64,000 nucleotides of DNA from Chersky-840 sp963810195 (GCA_963810195.1 CAWEMO010000005.1:558001-622000), one strand, 5' to 3'; numbered from the stretch's first letter, positions 16,097-24,759 are shown. Numbers and translations: made by a program. The notes: generated by a model not told the origin, from the sequence alone.

Positions 16097-16732
16097 ATGT
16101 CCGTGCAGCAGAGAGTGCTTCCCCGCTCCCTGACCCGCGCTCAGGAAGCGCGGCGTCAACGGGTCATCGACGCTGCCATGGAGCTCGGTCTCGAGGGCGG
16201 CTACGAGGCGGTGCAGATGCGTGACGTGGCCGCCCGGGCGCACGTGGCCATGGGCACCGTGTACCGCTACTTCTCCTCCAAGGACCACCTGCTCGCCGCG
16301 GCGCTGGTCTTCTGGGTCGAGCAGCTCGACGAACGCCTGGCCCAGGTGCCGGCGCGCGGGGCCGACGCCTCGGAACGGGTCCTCGACGTCCTGGACCGGG
16401 CGCTGCGCGCCATGGGGCGCCAGCCCCAGCTGGTGGCGGCGGTGTTCGCCTCCCTCGCCTCCCCGGACCTCGCTGCCATCGAGTGCCAGCAGCAGATGGG
16501 GGCGGTCATGGACGGCATCATCATCAGGGCCATCGGCGAGCCCCAGCCCCCCGACCACGCCGAGCGCACCCGCATCATCGGCCACGTCTGGTACTCGTCG
16601 CTGGTGGGCTGGGTCAACGGATGGAGCGACATGGACCGCGTGCGCGACGAGCTGGCGGTGGCGGTGCACCTGCTGCTCCCCAACAACCTGGTCCCCAACG
16701 GCCAGTCGGCAGTGGCGCCTCGCGACGCGTAG
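16097..16732 (+). CDS. KstR-like TetR regulator
   Basis: The 211-residue TetR protein starts at ATG 16097. Its DNA-binding helix region (GGYEAVQMRDVAARA, then GTVYRYFSSKDHLL) is almost word for word that of KstR, the repressor of mycobacterial cholesterol catabolism. The C-terminal HVWYSSLVGWVNG region also follows KstR. KstR responds to a steroid acyl-CoA. By analogy this protein should bind the TNNAACNNGTTNNA-like sites at 16056 and perhaps 18866. The assignment as true KstR rather than a paralogue is not certain. Confidence 0.82.
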   Translation: MSVQQRVLPRSLTRAQEARRQRVIDAAMELGLEGGYEAVQMRDVAARAHVAMGTVYRYFSSKDHLLAAALVFWVEQLDERLAQVPARGADASERVLDVLDRALRAMGRQPQLVAAVFASLASPDLAAIECQQQMGAVMDGIIIRAIGEPQPPDHAERTRIIGHVWYSSLVGWVNGWSDMDRVRDELAVAVHLLLPNNLVPNGQSAVAPRDA

Positions 16733-16858
16733 CGGGACCCACCGGGCCGGCCGGCCTGCCGGGCGTCAAGATGTTGCGGCTCTGGGCGGCGCATGGTCGA
16801 ATGCGCAGGCAGGGTCGACGTCACAGAGGCACGGTCGACACCCAGGGAGGGAGTCCGC

Positions 16859-17941
16859 ATGCGCGCAGCGATTTTCAACGAGGTCGGCAAGGAGTTCATC
16901 GACATCTACGACGACGTCGAGGTCGCCGATCCGGGGCCCGGCGAAGTCCGGCTCAAGCTCCACGCCGCGGGCGTGTGCCACTCGGACCTGTCGGCCATGA
17001 ACGGGACCCTGCCCCAGCCCGCCCCGGCCGTCCTCGGCCACGAGGGCGCGGGGGAGATCATCGAGGTGGGCGAGGGCGTGGACCAGGTGGCCGTGGGCGA
17101 CCACGTGATCGTGGCCTGGACCCCCCCGTGCGGGAGGTGCGCGGCGTGTCTGCGCGGCGAGGCCAACCTGTGCGTGGAGATCTTCTTCAACATCGCCGGC
17201 GCGGCGAAGTTCTCCCGCGGGGGTGAGCCCGTCTTCGGGTTCGCAGGGACCGGGACGTTCGCCGAGGAGATGGTGCTCCCCCAACAGGGTGTGGTGAAGA
17301 TCCCGAACGACGTGCCCTACGAGATCGGCGCCCTCATCGGCTGCGGCGTGACCACGGGCGTGGGCGCCGCGCTCAATACGGCCAAGGTGCAGCCCGGTTC
17401 GAGCGTGGTGGTCTTCGGGGCCGGTGGCGTGGGCATCGCGGCGATCCAAGGGGCGCGCATCGCCGGGGCGGCGGAGATCGTGGCAGTCGACATGGTCGAC
17501 TCCAAGCTCAAGGACGCCCTGCGCTTCGGGGCGACGCACGGGGTGAAGCCCGACGACCTCAGCGCGGCCAACGCCGAGATCAACGGTGCGGCCGGCGGGT
17601 TCGACTACGCCTTCGAGTGCATCGGCCTGCCCCAGACCATCCGGGCCGCCTACGACGCGGCACGGCGGGGCGGCACGGCGGTGATCGTGGGCGCGGGCAG
17701 TGCCGAGAAGAACGTCGAGTTCAACTGTTTCGAATTGTTCTTCATGGAGAAGAAGCTGCTGGGCTCGTACTACGGCTCGGCCGACGTGCGCAGCGAGTTC
17801 GGCCGCCTCATCCGTCTCTGGCGGGCGGGCCGTCTCGACCTCGAGGGCATGATCTCGTCGCGCATGGACCTGTCCAAGGCCCAGGACGCCTTCGAGGCCA
17901 TGAAGAAGGGCGAGATCATCCGCCAGATCCTCACCTTCTGA
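16859..17941 (+). CDS. Zinc-dependent alcohol dehydrogenase (MDR superfamily)
   Basis: The 360-residue enzyme starts at ATG 16859 after an AGGGAGGGAG ribosome site. The catalytic zinc ligands are C40 in AGVCHSD and the H of LGHEGAGEI. The structural zinc cysteines are in PPCGRCAACLRGEANLC. The Rossmann motif is VVVFGAGGVGIAA. It resembles the NDMA-type class III alcohol dehydrogenases common in actinobacteria, oxidising a primary or secondary alcohol with NAD. It lies alone between the KstR-like gene and the ArsR-SRPBCC gene. Confidence 0.93.
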   Translation: MRAAIFNEVGKEFIDIYDDVEVADPGPGEVRLKLHAAGVCHSDLSAMNGTLPQPAPAVLGHEGAGEIIEVGEGVDQVAVGDHVIVAWTPPCGRCAACLRGEANLCVEIFFNIAGAAKFSRGGEPVFGFAGTGTFAEEMVLPQQGVVKIPNDVPYEIGALIGCGVTTGVGAALNTAKVQPGSSVVVFGAGGVGIAAIQGARIAGAAEIVAVDMVDSKLKDALRFGATHGVKPDDLSAANAEINGAAGGFDYAFECIGLPQTIRAAYDAARRGGTAVIVGAGSAEKNVEFNCFELFFMEKKLLGSYYGSADVRSEFGRLIRLWRAGRLDLEGMISSRMDLSKAQDAFEAMKKGEIIRQILTF

Positions 17942-18053
17942 CCCGGCCGGCTCGCCTGCCCGGCTGACCGGACTGACACCGCTGACCGGGCGTCGCCTTC
18001 CGCGCCGAGCCGCAATTCCGGGAGCGTCATGCGCGCGGGGCGCGTACGGCCCG

Positions 18054-18083
18054 TTGACATGTGACCAAATAGTCACCTATTGT
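18054..18083 (+). promoter_or_regulatory. Leaderless promoter with operator in the spacer
   Basis: TTGACA (18054-18059) and TATTGT (18078-18083) are spaced 18 bases apart. The spacer carries the inverted repeat GTGAC-N6-GTCAC (18061-18076), with AATAG-N4-CTATT overlapping its end. The expected transcript start falls at or next to GTG 18091, giving a leaderless mRNA. An ArsR dimer bound to the spacer would block polymerase, consistent with autoregulation by the gene that follows. Confidence 0.65.
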
Positions 18084-18090
18084 CCCCGGG

Positions 18091-18846
18091 GTGGACGCAG
18101 TGTTCAGGGCCCTGGCCGATCCCACCCGGCGGAGCCTGCTCGACGAGCTGTTTCGCGAGGACGGCCAGACGTTGAGCGCGCTCGAGGCGCGCTTCGACAT
18201 CACCCGTTTCGGCGTGATGAAGCACCTCAAGCAACTGGAGGAGGCGGGCCTCGTGGTCACACGGCGGCGAGGCCGGGAGAAGCTCCACTTCCTGAACCCG
18301 GTCCCGATCCGGCTCGTCCACGACCGGTGGGTGAGCAAGTACGCGGAGCCGTGGGCGGCGACGCTCAGCGGCCTCAAGCAGAGACTGGAGAGTCCGATGG
18401 AGAAGATTTTCGAGATCTACATCCGCACCACCCCCGAGCGCCTGTGGGAGGCGATCGTCGATCCCGAGATCAGGGCCAAATTCAACTTCGGCGCCGCCAT
18501 GGTCGTCCCCGACCTGGTGCCCGGCGCCCACTTCGAGATGACGGCGCCCAAGGCGGAGGGGATCCTGGGTGAGGGCGAGATCCTCGAAGTCGACCCGCCC
18601 CGGCGCCTCGTCCACACCATGCAGGCGTACTTCAGCGACGAGGCGAAGGCCGAGGGGACCTCCCGGGTCACCTGGGAGATCGAGCCCGTCGGCGACTCCT
18701 GCCGCCTGGTGCTGACCCACGACCAGCTGCGCGAGGGAGCCGACGCCCAGCTCTACGGCGGGTGGCCCATGGTCCTGTCGGGCCTCAAGACGTGGCTCGA
18801 GTCGGGCCAGCTCCTCACCACGCCGGGATCGCTCATGTGGGGATGA
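18091..18846 (+). CDS. ArsR-type helix-turn-helix fused to SRPBCC (AHSA1) domain
   Basis: Residues 1-95 are an ArsR winged helix (VFRALADPTRRSLLDEL, then GVMKHLKQLEEAGLV) without the metal-binding ELCVCDL motif. Residues 105-245 are an SRPBCC/AHSA1 ligand-binding domain (EIYIRTTPERLWEAIVDPE; closing GGWPMVLSGLKTWLESG). Such fusions are known in actinobacteria and suggest a regulator that senses a hydrophobic ligand in the SRPBCC pocket. The start is GTG 18091, and the promoter implies a leaderless message. Confidence 0.9.
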   Translation: MDAVFRALADPTRRSLLDELFREDGQTLSALEARFDITRFGVMKHLKQLEEAGLVVTRRRGREKLHFLNPVPIRLVHDRWVSKYAEPWAATLSGLKQRLESPMEKIFEIYIRTTPERLWEAIVDPEIRAKFNFGAAMVVPDLVPGAHFEMTAPKAEGILGEGEILEVDPPRRLVHTMQAYFSDEAKAEGTSRVTWEIEPVGDSCRLVLTHDQLREGADAQLYGGWPMVLSGLKTWLESGQLLTTPGSLMWG

Positions 18847-18865
18847 GCCCGGGCTGGCAGGGAAC

Positions 18866-18879
18866 TGCAATGTGTTCTA
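18866..18879. promoter_or_regulatory. KstR-like site upstream of the DUF35-thiolase operon
   Basis: TGCAATGTGTTCTA matches TNNAACNNGTTNNA at seven of eight fixed positions (AAT in place of AAC). It lies 41 bases before the operon's first start codon. The KstR-like gene is 2.1 kb away. Chance matches of this quality occur in any genome, so position is the main support. Confidence 0.4.
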
Positions 18880-18919
18880 GTTTGCGCCCTCGGACGCGCC
18901 GAGCGAGGGGAGGGGGCCG

Positions 18920-19390
18920 ATGGCCGAGAGCGAAGTCCTGCGGGCGCCACACGTGCTCGAGTATCCCTACGTCCGCTCGGTGGGACCGGTGATCGGGGCC
19001 TTCCTGACCGCACTGCGCGACGGGCGCATCCTGGGCGCCCGGTCCACCGGTCCCGACGGCGCGGCAACGGTGATCGTGCCGCCCACCGAGTACGACCCGA
19101 TCAGCGGCGCGGACGTCGGCGAGCTGGTGGAGGTGGGCCCCTCCGGCGTGGTCACGACGTGGTCGTGGGCGGCGGAGCCCAAGGCGGGCCAGCCCCTGGA
19201 CCGGCCGTTCGCGTGGGCGCTGGTGAAGCTCGACGGGGCCAGCACGGGCATGTTGCACGTCGTGGACGCGCGGTCGCGCGACGCCATGGCGAGCGGCATG
19301 CGCGTCAGCCCGCGCTGGCGCCCGGCGGCCGAGCGCGAGGGACGCCTCCAGGACATCGAGTGCTTCGTTCCCGAGGGGAGCACGCAGTGA
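18920..19390 (+). CDS. DUF35 OB-fold protein lacking the zinc ribbon
   Basis: The 156-residue protein starts at ATG 18920 after GGGGAGGGGG. It has the helix and OB-fold of DUF35 (VGPVIGAFLTALRDGRILG; GELVEVGPSGVVTTWSWA) but none of the four zinc-binding cysteines. The next gene is a second DUF35 protein with the zinc ribbon, which suggests a heterodimer serving the two thiolase-like proteins downstream. GTGA overlap with the next gene points to coupled translation. Confidence 0.88.
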   Translation: MAESEVLRAPHVLEYPYVRSVGPVIGAFLTALRDGRILGARSTGPDGAATVIVPPTEYDPISGADVGELVEVGPSGVVTTWSWAAEPKAGQPLDRPFAWALVKLDGASTGMLHVVDARSRDAMASGMRVSPRWRPAAEREGRLQDIECFVPEGSTQ

Positions 19391-19914
19391 GCGACGCAGG
19401 CACCCTCACCGACTCCACCTCGTCCGGCGAGGCCCCCGTCACGACGCTCGCCACCCCGATCCGCCTCGAATACCAGTACACGGCGGGCCTGTCGCAGTCC
19501 CGCTTCCTCCAGGGCATTGCCCAGGGCAAGTTCATCGGCCAGCGCTGCCCAGCGTGCCACCAGGTCTACGTACCGCCGCGCGGGTCGTGCCCCACCGACG
19601 GCGTCGCCACCACCGACCCCGTGGAGCTGGCCAACACCGGGACGGTGACGACGTACTGCGTCGTGAACGTGCCGTTCCAGGGTCAGTCCATCGAGATCCC
19701 CTACATCTGCGCCCAGATCCTCCTCGACGGCGCCAACATCGCCTTCATGGGGCTGATCCAGGAGCTCCCTGCCGACCAGGTGCGCATGGGCATGCGGGTG
19801 GAGGCGGTGTGGCTCCCCCCGGACCAGTGGGGCCTCACCATGGCGTCGGTCAAGTACTTCCGGCCCAACGGCGAGCCCGATGCCGACTACGAGACGTTCA
19901 AGGAGTACCTGTGA
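19387..19914 (+). CDS. DUF35 OB-fold protein with zinc ribbon
   Basis: The start is GTG 19387, overlapping the previous stop, giving 175 residues. The zinc ribbon is C-x2-C (RCPACHQVY) followed by a single C in PRGSCPTDG; the fourth ligand of the ribbon is replaced, since GVATT follows where CxxC would be expected. The OB-fold runs from NTGTVTTYCVVNVP. The substrate helix QSRFLQGIAQGKFIGQRC is typical of DUF35 partners of SCP-x-type thiolases. Its stop overlaps the next start by GTGA. Confidence 0.88.
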   Translation: MSDAGTLTDSTSSGEAPVTTLATPIRLEYQYTAGLSQSRFLQGIAQGKFIGQRCPACHQVYVPPRGSCPTDGVATTDPVELANTGTVTTYCVVNVPFQGQSIEIPYICAQILLDGANIAFMGLIQELPADQVRMGMRVEAVWLPPDQWGLTMASVKYFRPNGEPDADYETFKEYL

Positions 19915-21047
19915 GCGCGGCCCCGGGTGCACGCGCCCCGGTCCGCCCCGTCGGGGTGGTGTCGGTGGCGCAGTCGAAGTCGGTACGGCGCGAGGACCAC
20001 CGCAACGAGGTCGAGATCCTCATGCCGGTGGTGACAGAAGTGTTCGCCAACATCGGCGTCACCAAGAGCGACATGGGGTTTGTGTGCTCGGGGAGCACCG
20101 ACTACCTCGTGGGCGCGCCCTTCAGCTTCGTCATGGCGCTCGACGCGGTGGGGGTGTGGCCGCCCATGCGCGAGAGCCACGTGGAGATGGACGGAGCCTG
20201 GGCGCTGTACGAGGCGTGGACCCTGCTCCAAGAAGGTGAGATCGACACCGCCCTCGTCTACAGCTTCGGCCGTTCGTCGCCGAGCCAGCTCGACCGGGTC
20301 CTGGCCCTGCAGCTCGACCCGTACTACATGGCCCCGATGTGGCCCGACCCGGTCGCACTGGCCGCCCTGCAGGCCCAGGCGCTCATCGACGCCGGCAAGG
20401 CCACCGAGAAGGACTTCGCCGCGGTGGCGGCACGAAGCCGGCGTGATGCCCTTGGCAACCCCAACGCCCAGGTGGCCAAGGACCAGTCGGCCGACGACCT
20501 GCTGCGCGACGACTACGTGGTGGCCCCGTTGCGGCGTCACGCGCTCCCGCCCATCACCGACGCCGTGGCGGCCGTGGTGCTCGCCGCCGGCGACCGGGCC
20601 CGGGAGCTGTGCGAGCGCCCGGCGTGGATCACCGGCATCGACCACCGCATCGAGGCCCACGCCCTGGGCGCACGGGACCTGTCGGTGTCCCCCTCCACCC
20701 GGACCGCGGCGCAGTCCGCCGGCGTCTTCGACGCCTCGGGGGGCTCGCCGGGGCCCGTGCACGTCGACGTGGCCGAGCTGCACGCGCCGTTCGCCCACCA
20801 GGAGCTGATCCTGCGCGATGCGTTGGGCCTGGCGGACTCGGTGGCCGTGAACCCCTCGGGCGGGGCGCTCGCCGCCAACGCGCTGATGGTGGCGGGGCTC
20901 CTGCGCATCGCGGAGGCGGCGTCGCGCATCATGGACGGCAGCGCCGCCAGCGCCATCGCGCACGCGACTTCGGGGCCGTGCCTGCAGCAGAACCTGGTGT
21001 GCGCCCTGGCCGCCGAGCCGTCGGGCCCGGCCGGAAAGGGGGCGTGA
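19911..21047 (+). CDS. Thiolase-like protein (non-classical, first of pair)
   Basis: The 378-residue thiolase-fold protein starts at GTG 19911, overlapping the preceding gene. The usual nucleophile region is replaced (SHVEMDGAWALYEAWTLL has no CxS). The C-terminal half has VDVAELHAPFAHQELIL and VNPSGGALAANALM instead of the GHPxGxxG of degradative thiolases. Such divergent proteins are the companion subunit of acyl-CoA thiolase/aldolase complexes with DUF35 proteins. It may be a structural rather than catalytic subunit (inference). Confidence 0.85.
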   Translation: MSAAPGARAPVRPVGVVSVAQSKSVRREDHRNEVEILMPVVTEVFANIGVTKSDMGFVCSGSTDYLVGAPFSFVMALDAVGVWPPMRESHVEMDGAWALYEAWTLLQEGEIDTALVYSFGRSSPSQLDRVLALQLDPYYMAPMWPDPVALAALQAQALIDAGKATEKDFAAVAARSRRDALGNPNAQVAKDQSADDLLRDDYVVAPLRRHALPPITDAVAAVVLAAGDRARELCERPAWITGIDHRIEAHALGARDLSVSPSTRTAAQSAGVFDASGGSPGPVHVDVAELHAPFAHQELILRDALGLADSVAVNPSGGALAANALMVAGLLRIAEAASRIMDGSAASAIAHATSGPCLQQNLVCALAAEPSGPAGKGA

Positions 21048-22213
21048 TGGCCGAGCGCTGCGCGGTGATCGGCGTGGGGCAGACCAAGCACGCGGCCAAG
21101 CGCGAGGACGTCTCGATGGCGGGGCTGGTGCGCGAGGCGGCGGGGCGCGCCCTCGAGGACGCCGGCATGGACTGGGGCGACATCGACGCCGTGGTCATCG
21201 GCAAGGCCCCGGACATGTTCGAGGGCGTGATGATGCCCGAGCTGTACCTGGCGCCGGCGCTGGGCGCGGTGGGCAAGCCCATGCTGCGGGTGCACACGGC
21301 GGGATCGGTGGGCGGGTCGACGGCCATCGTGGCCGCCCACCTCGTGGCCTCGGGCCGTCACGAGCGGGTGCTCACCGTCGCCTTCGAGAAGCAGTCGGAC
21401 TCCGACGCCATGTGGGCACTGTCGGTTCCCCAACCCTTCTCGGCTCCGTTGCTGGCGGGTGCGGGCGGGTTCTTCGCCCCCATCATCCGCGCCTACATGC
21501 GGCGCTCGGGGGCGCCCGACCACATCGGGATCCTGGTGGCGGTGAAGGACCGCCTCCAGGCGCTCAAGAACCCGTATGCCCACCTGCACATCGAGGACAT
21601 CTCCTTCGACATGGTGAAGGACTCGATCATGTTGTGGGACCCGATCCGCTACCTCGAGACGTGCCCGTCCTCGGACGGCGCCGCGGCCATGGTGCTGGCG
21701 TCGGAGCGGGTGGCGGAGTCCTCGGGATCGAGCCGTCCTCCGGCGTGGATCCACGGCATGGCCATGCGCTCGGAGCCCACCATGTTCGCCGGGCGCGACC
21801 AGGTCAACCCGCGGGCGGGCATCGACTGCGCCGCGGACGTCTACCGCCAGGCGGGCATCACCGAGCCCCGGCGCCAGATCGACGTGGCCGAGGTGTACGT
21901 CCCCTTCTCGTGGTTCGAGCCCATGTGGCTCGAGAACCTCGGGTTCGCCGAGCAGGGGGACGGGTGGAAGCTCACCGACGCCGGGGCCACGGCACTCGAC
22001 GGGGGCGACATCCCCTGGAACTGCTCGGGCGGCGTCTTGTCGTCGAACCCCATCGGGGCTTCGGGCATGCTGCGCTTCCTCGAGGTGGCCATGCAGGTGC
22101 GGGGCCAGGCCGGGGCGCACCAGGTCGAGAACGTCCGCACCGCGCTCGGCCACGCGTACGGCGGCGGCTCGCAGTTCTTCGCCATGTGGGTGCTGAGCAC
22201 CGACAAGCCCTGA
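21047..22213 (+). CDS. Thiolase-like protein (SCP-x / lipid-transfer type, second of pair)
   Basis: ATG 21047 overlaps the previous stop by one base (TGATG). The 388-residue protein follows the SCP-x pattern: MAERCAVIGVGQTKHA at the start, HTAGSVGGSTAIVAA at the nucleophile elbow (Ala/Gly in place of Cys), IDVAEVYVPFSWFE, SSNPIGASGMLRFLE and TALGHAYGGGSQFF at the end. With the previous gene and both DUF35 proteins it probably forms a heteromeric enzyme that cleaves a beta-hydroxy- or beta-ketoacyl-CoA. Confidence 0.88.
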   Translation: MAERCAVIGVGQTKHAAKREDVSMAGLVREAAGRALEDAGMDWGDIDAVVIGKAPDMFEGVMMPELYLAPALGAVGKPMLRVHTAGSVGGSTAIVAAHLVASGRHERVLTVAFEKQSDSDAMWALSVPQPFSAPLLAGAGGFFAPIIRAYMRRSGAPDHIGILVAVKDRLQALKNPYAHLHIEDISFDMVKDSIMLWDPIRYLETCPSSDGAAAMVLASERVAESSGSSRPPAWIHGMAMRSEPTMFAGRDQVNPRAGIDCAADVYRQAGITEPRRQIDVAEVYVPFSWFEPMWLENLGFAEQGDGWKLTDAGATALDGGDIPWNCSGGVLSSNPIGASGMLRFLEVAMQVRGQAGAHQVENVRTALGHAYGGGSQFFAMWVLSTDKP

Positions 22214-22282
22214 GGAGCCGGTCCGGGGCCTCCCGGTGCCCACCACTACACTTCGGGTCGGGTCGAGACGGAGGTACGTCCC

Positions 22283-22480
22283 ATGAAGGTGGTCGTGGAC
22301 TACGACGTGTGCGCGTCCAACGCCGTGTGCATGGGCATCGCACCCGAGGTGTTCGAGGTGCGCGACGACGGGTATCTGTACGTGCTCGACGAGAACCCCC
22401 CGCCCGAGCTGATGGACAAGGTCCGCATGGCGGCCAACAACTGCCCGACGGGGGCGATCACGCTCGTCGAGGACGAGTAG
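22283..22480 (+). CDS. 3Fe-4S ferredoxin
   Basis: The 65-residue protein has CASNAVC (C10-x5-C16) and a distal NNCPTGAI, the three-cysteine 3Fe-4S pattern of ferredoxins that feed cytochromes P450. GACGGAGGTACGTCCC supplies the ribosome site before ATG 22283. No P450 gene is seen in the window, so its partner lies elsewhere. Confidence 0.92.
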   Translation: MKVVVDYDVCASNAVCMGIAPEVFEVRDDGYLYVLDENPPPELMDKVRMAANNCPTGAITLVEDE

Positions 22481-22485
22481 CGCCC

Positions 22486-23964
22486 GTGGCAGGCGCCGCC
22501 GGCGGGACCGGGGGGACCGCAGCGGCTCCCGGACCGTCCCCCGCCCCGACGAGCGGCACGCGAGTCCGCTTCGCCCCGTCGCCCACCGGGTTCCTCCACG
22601 TCGGCAGCGCCCGGGCCGCGCTGTTCAACTGGCTCTTCGCCCGCCACAGCGGCGGCACCTTCGTCCTGCGCATCGAGGACACCGACACCGAGCGCAACCG
22701 CGAGGAGTGGGTCGAGGGGATCGTGTCGTCGCTGTCGTGGCTGGGGATGGAGCCCGACGAGGGGCCCTACCGGCAGTCGGCGCGCACCGAGGCCTACCAC
22801 CGGGCCATCGACTCGCTATGGGCCAAGGGCGTGCTCTACGCGTGTGCGTGCACCCGTGAGGAGATCGACGCCCGTACCAAGGGCAATGCCACACCCGGCT
22901 ACGACGGCTTCTGCCGGGAGCGGGGGCTCGGTCGCGAGGGACGGGCGCTGCGGTTCAAGGTGCCCCGCGAGGGGGTCACCGTGGTCCACGACCTCATCCG
23001 CGGCGACGTGTCCTTCGCGCACGACGCCATCGAGGACTTCGTGGTGGTGAAGTCGTCGGGCGCCCCGCTGTTCGTGCTCGCCAACGTGGTCGACGACGTC
23101 GCCATGGACATCACCCACGTCATCCGGGGCGAGGACCTCCTGCCGTCGACGCCCAAGGGACTGCTGCTGTGGTCGGCGCTCGAGGGGGAGGACGCCGCGC
23201 TGCCCGCCTTCGCGCACCTCCCGCTGCTCGTGAACGAGCGCCGCCAGAAGCTGTCCAAGCGCCGTGACGACGTGGCCGTGGAGTCCTACCGGGAACGGGG
23301 GTACCTGGCGGGAGCCATGCGCAACTACCTCGCGCTGCTCGGGTGGAGCGACCCCGAGGGGCGCGAGATCCTCACCGTCGAGGAGATGGTGAGCTCCTTC
23401 GAGCTGTCCGAGGTGAACCACGCGCCGGCCTTCTTCGACCTGAAGAAGCTCGAATGGATGAACAAGGAGTACCTGAAGGCCATGTCGGTCGACGAGTTCG
23501 TCGAGGCGGCCCGGCCCTGGCTGGCGCCCGACCAGGTCCCTTGGCCCCCCGAGCGCTTCGACGAGGGCGTGTTCCGGGCCATGGCCCCCTATGTCCAAGA
23601 GCGCATCGCCGTCCTGGGCGAGGTCCCTCCCATGGTGGACTTCCTGTTCCTCGAGGAGCCGCCCATGGACGAAGGCTCGTGGGCGTCGGTGGCCGGCGAC
23701 GAGGGGGCTCCCGCCGTGCTCGACGCCGCCCTCGAGACGTACTGGGACTGCGAATGGAGTGCGGAAGCCCTGCACAGAGCCACCCAGGCGCTGGCCGACT
23801 CCCTGGGCCGCAAGCTGAACAAGGCCCAGGCGCCGATCCGGGTGGCGGTCACCGGCCGGCGGGTCGGGCCGCCCCTATTCCAGTCTCTGGAGGTGCTCGG
23901 GCGCGAGGCTGTACTGGAACGACTACGTGTCGCCCGGGACCGTCTCGGCGGCACCACAGGCTGA
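22486..23964 (+). CDS. gltX: Glutamyl-tRNA synthetase
   Basis: The start is GTG 22486, five bases after the ferredoxin stop, giving 492 residues. The class I HIGH-type motif is PSPTGFLHVGSAR and the KMSKS-type motif is QKLSKRRDD. LRIEDTDTERNREEW and VIRGEDLLPSTPKG are characteristic. It charges tRNA-Glu (and, in organisms with GatCAB, tRNA-Gln). Genes for exactly those two tRNAs follow 0.7-1 kb downstream. Confidence 0.96.
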   Translation: MAGAAGGTGGTAAAPGPSPAPTSGTRVRFAPSPTGFLHVGSARAALFNWLFARHSGGTFVLRIEDTDTERNREEWVEGIVSSLSWLGMEPDEGPYRQSARTEAYHRAIDSLWAKGVLYACACTREEIDARTKGNATPGYDGFCRERGLGREGRALRFKVPREGVTVVHDLIRGDVSFAHDAIEDFVVVKSSGAPLFVLANVVDDVAMDITHVIRGEDLLPSTPKGLLLWSALEGEDAALPAFAHLPLLVNERRQKLSKRRDDVAVESYRERGYLAGAMRNYLALLGWSDPEGREILTVEEMVSSFELSEVNHAPAFFDLKKLEWMNKEYLKAMSVDEFVEAARPWLAPDQVPWPPERFDEGVFRAMAPYVQERIAVLGEVPPMVDFLFLEEPPMDEGSWASVAGDEGAPAVLDAALETYWDCEWSAEALHRATQALADSLGRKLNKAQAPIRVAVTGRRVGPPLFQSLEVLGREAVLERLRVARDRLGGTTG

Positions 23965-24016
23965 GACGCGGCCCCGGGGGAGCCCGGGGCCCGGGAGCGA
24001 TGGGAGGACTAAACCG

Positions 24017-24658
24017 GTGGCAGTGCTGGGAGACGCCGTCGTGCGGGGCGCGCGCGCCATCCGGTGGGTGCTCCAGAGGCTGCTGATCATCGCCCTGCTC
24101 ATCGGGGGGTACCTCGCCGTCACCGGGGTCCAGGTGTGGCTGACGTCGCGCCACAACGACGCCCGGGCCGCCCAGGCGATCGTGGTGATGGGTGCGGCCC
24201 AGTACGACGGGGTGCCCTCGCCCGACCTCGTGGCTCGGCTGCAAGACGCGAATGGCCTGTGGCATCGCGGTCTCGCCCCCGTCGTGATCGTCACGGGCTC
24301 CAAGGAGCCCGGCGACAAGTACACCGAGGCGGAGGCGTCTGCGGCGTGGCTCGAGCAGAACGGGGTGCCGCCGGCCGACATCGTCCAGGTGGGCGGCAAC
24401 GACTCGTGGACCAACCTGTCACTGGCGGCGGCGGCCCTGCACCAGCGGGGGCTGACCAAGGTCCTCATCGCCACCGACGGGTTCCACGAGGACCGCAGCC
24501 TCGCCATCGCCTCCCAGCTGGGTCTCCAGGCGTGGCCGGTACCGACCTCGAATTCACCCATCAAGGGGTGGGCGACCGTGCCGTACTACCTCAAGGAGAC
24601 GGTGGGCGTGGCGGTGGGACGGATCATCGGCTACTCGCGTCTCCACGCGCTGGGGTAG
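24017..24658 (+). CDS. DUF218 (YdcF/SanA-like) membrane-anchored protein
   Basis: GTG 24017 follows GGGAGGA by eight bases; 213 residues. One N-terminal transmembrane helix (LLIIALLIGGYLAVTGV) precedes the DUF218 fold: AIVVMGAAQYDGVPSPDL, PVVIVTGSKEPGD, TEAEASAAWL, NDSWTNLSLAA, VLIATDGFHEDRS. The family is implicated in envelope permeability and vancomycin tolerance (SanA), with unknown chemistry. Confidence 0.92.
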   Translation: MAVLGDAVVRGARAIRWVLQRLLIIALLIGGYLAVTGVQVWLTSRHNDARAAQAIVVMGAAQYDGVPSPDLVARLQDANGLWHRGLAPVVIVTGSKEPGDKYTEAEASAAWLEQNGVPPADIVQVGGNDSWTNLSLAAAALHQRGLTKVLIATDGFHEDRSLAIASQLGLQAWPVPTSNSPIKGWATVPYYLKETVGVAVGRIIGYSRLHALG

Positions 24659-24675
24659 CCTTCGCAGTCACCCGT

Positions 24676-24750
24676 TCGGGGGTGGTGTAATCGGCAACAC
24701 GGCAGGTTCTGGCCCTGTTATTGGGGGTTCGAGTCCTCCCCCCCGAGCCA
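24676..24750 (+). tRNA. tRNA-Gln (anticodon CUG)
   Basis: The acceptor stem TCGGGGG (24676-24682) pairs with CCCCCGA. The anticodon arm is GCAGG-TTCTGGC-CCTGT with CTG at positions 34-36, and the T arm contains GGTTCGAGT. The discriminator is G and CCA is encoded at 24748-24750. Confidence 0.93.
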
Positions 24751-24759
24751 AATCGCTCT

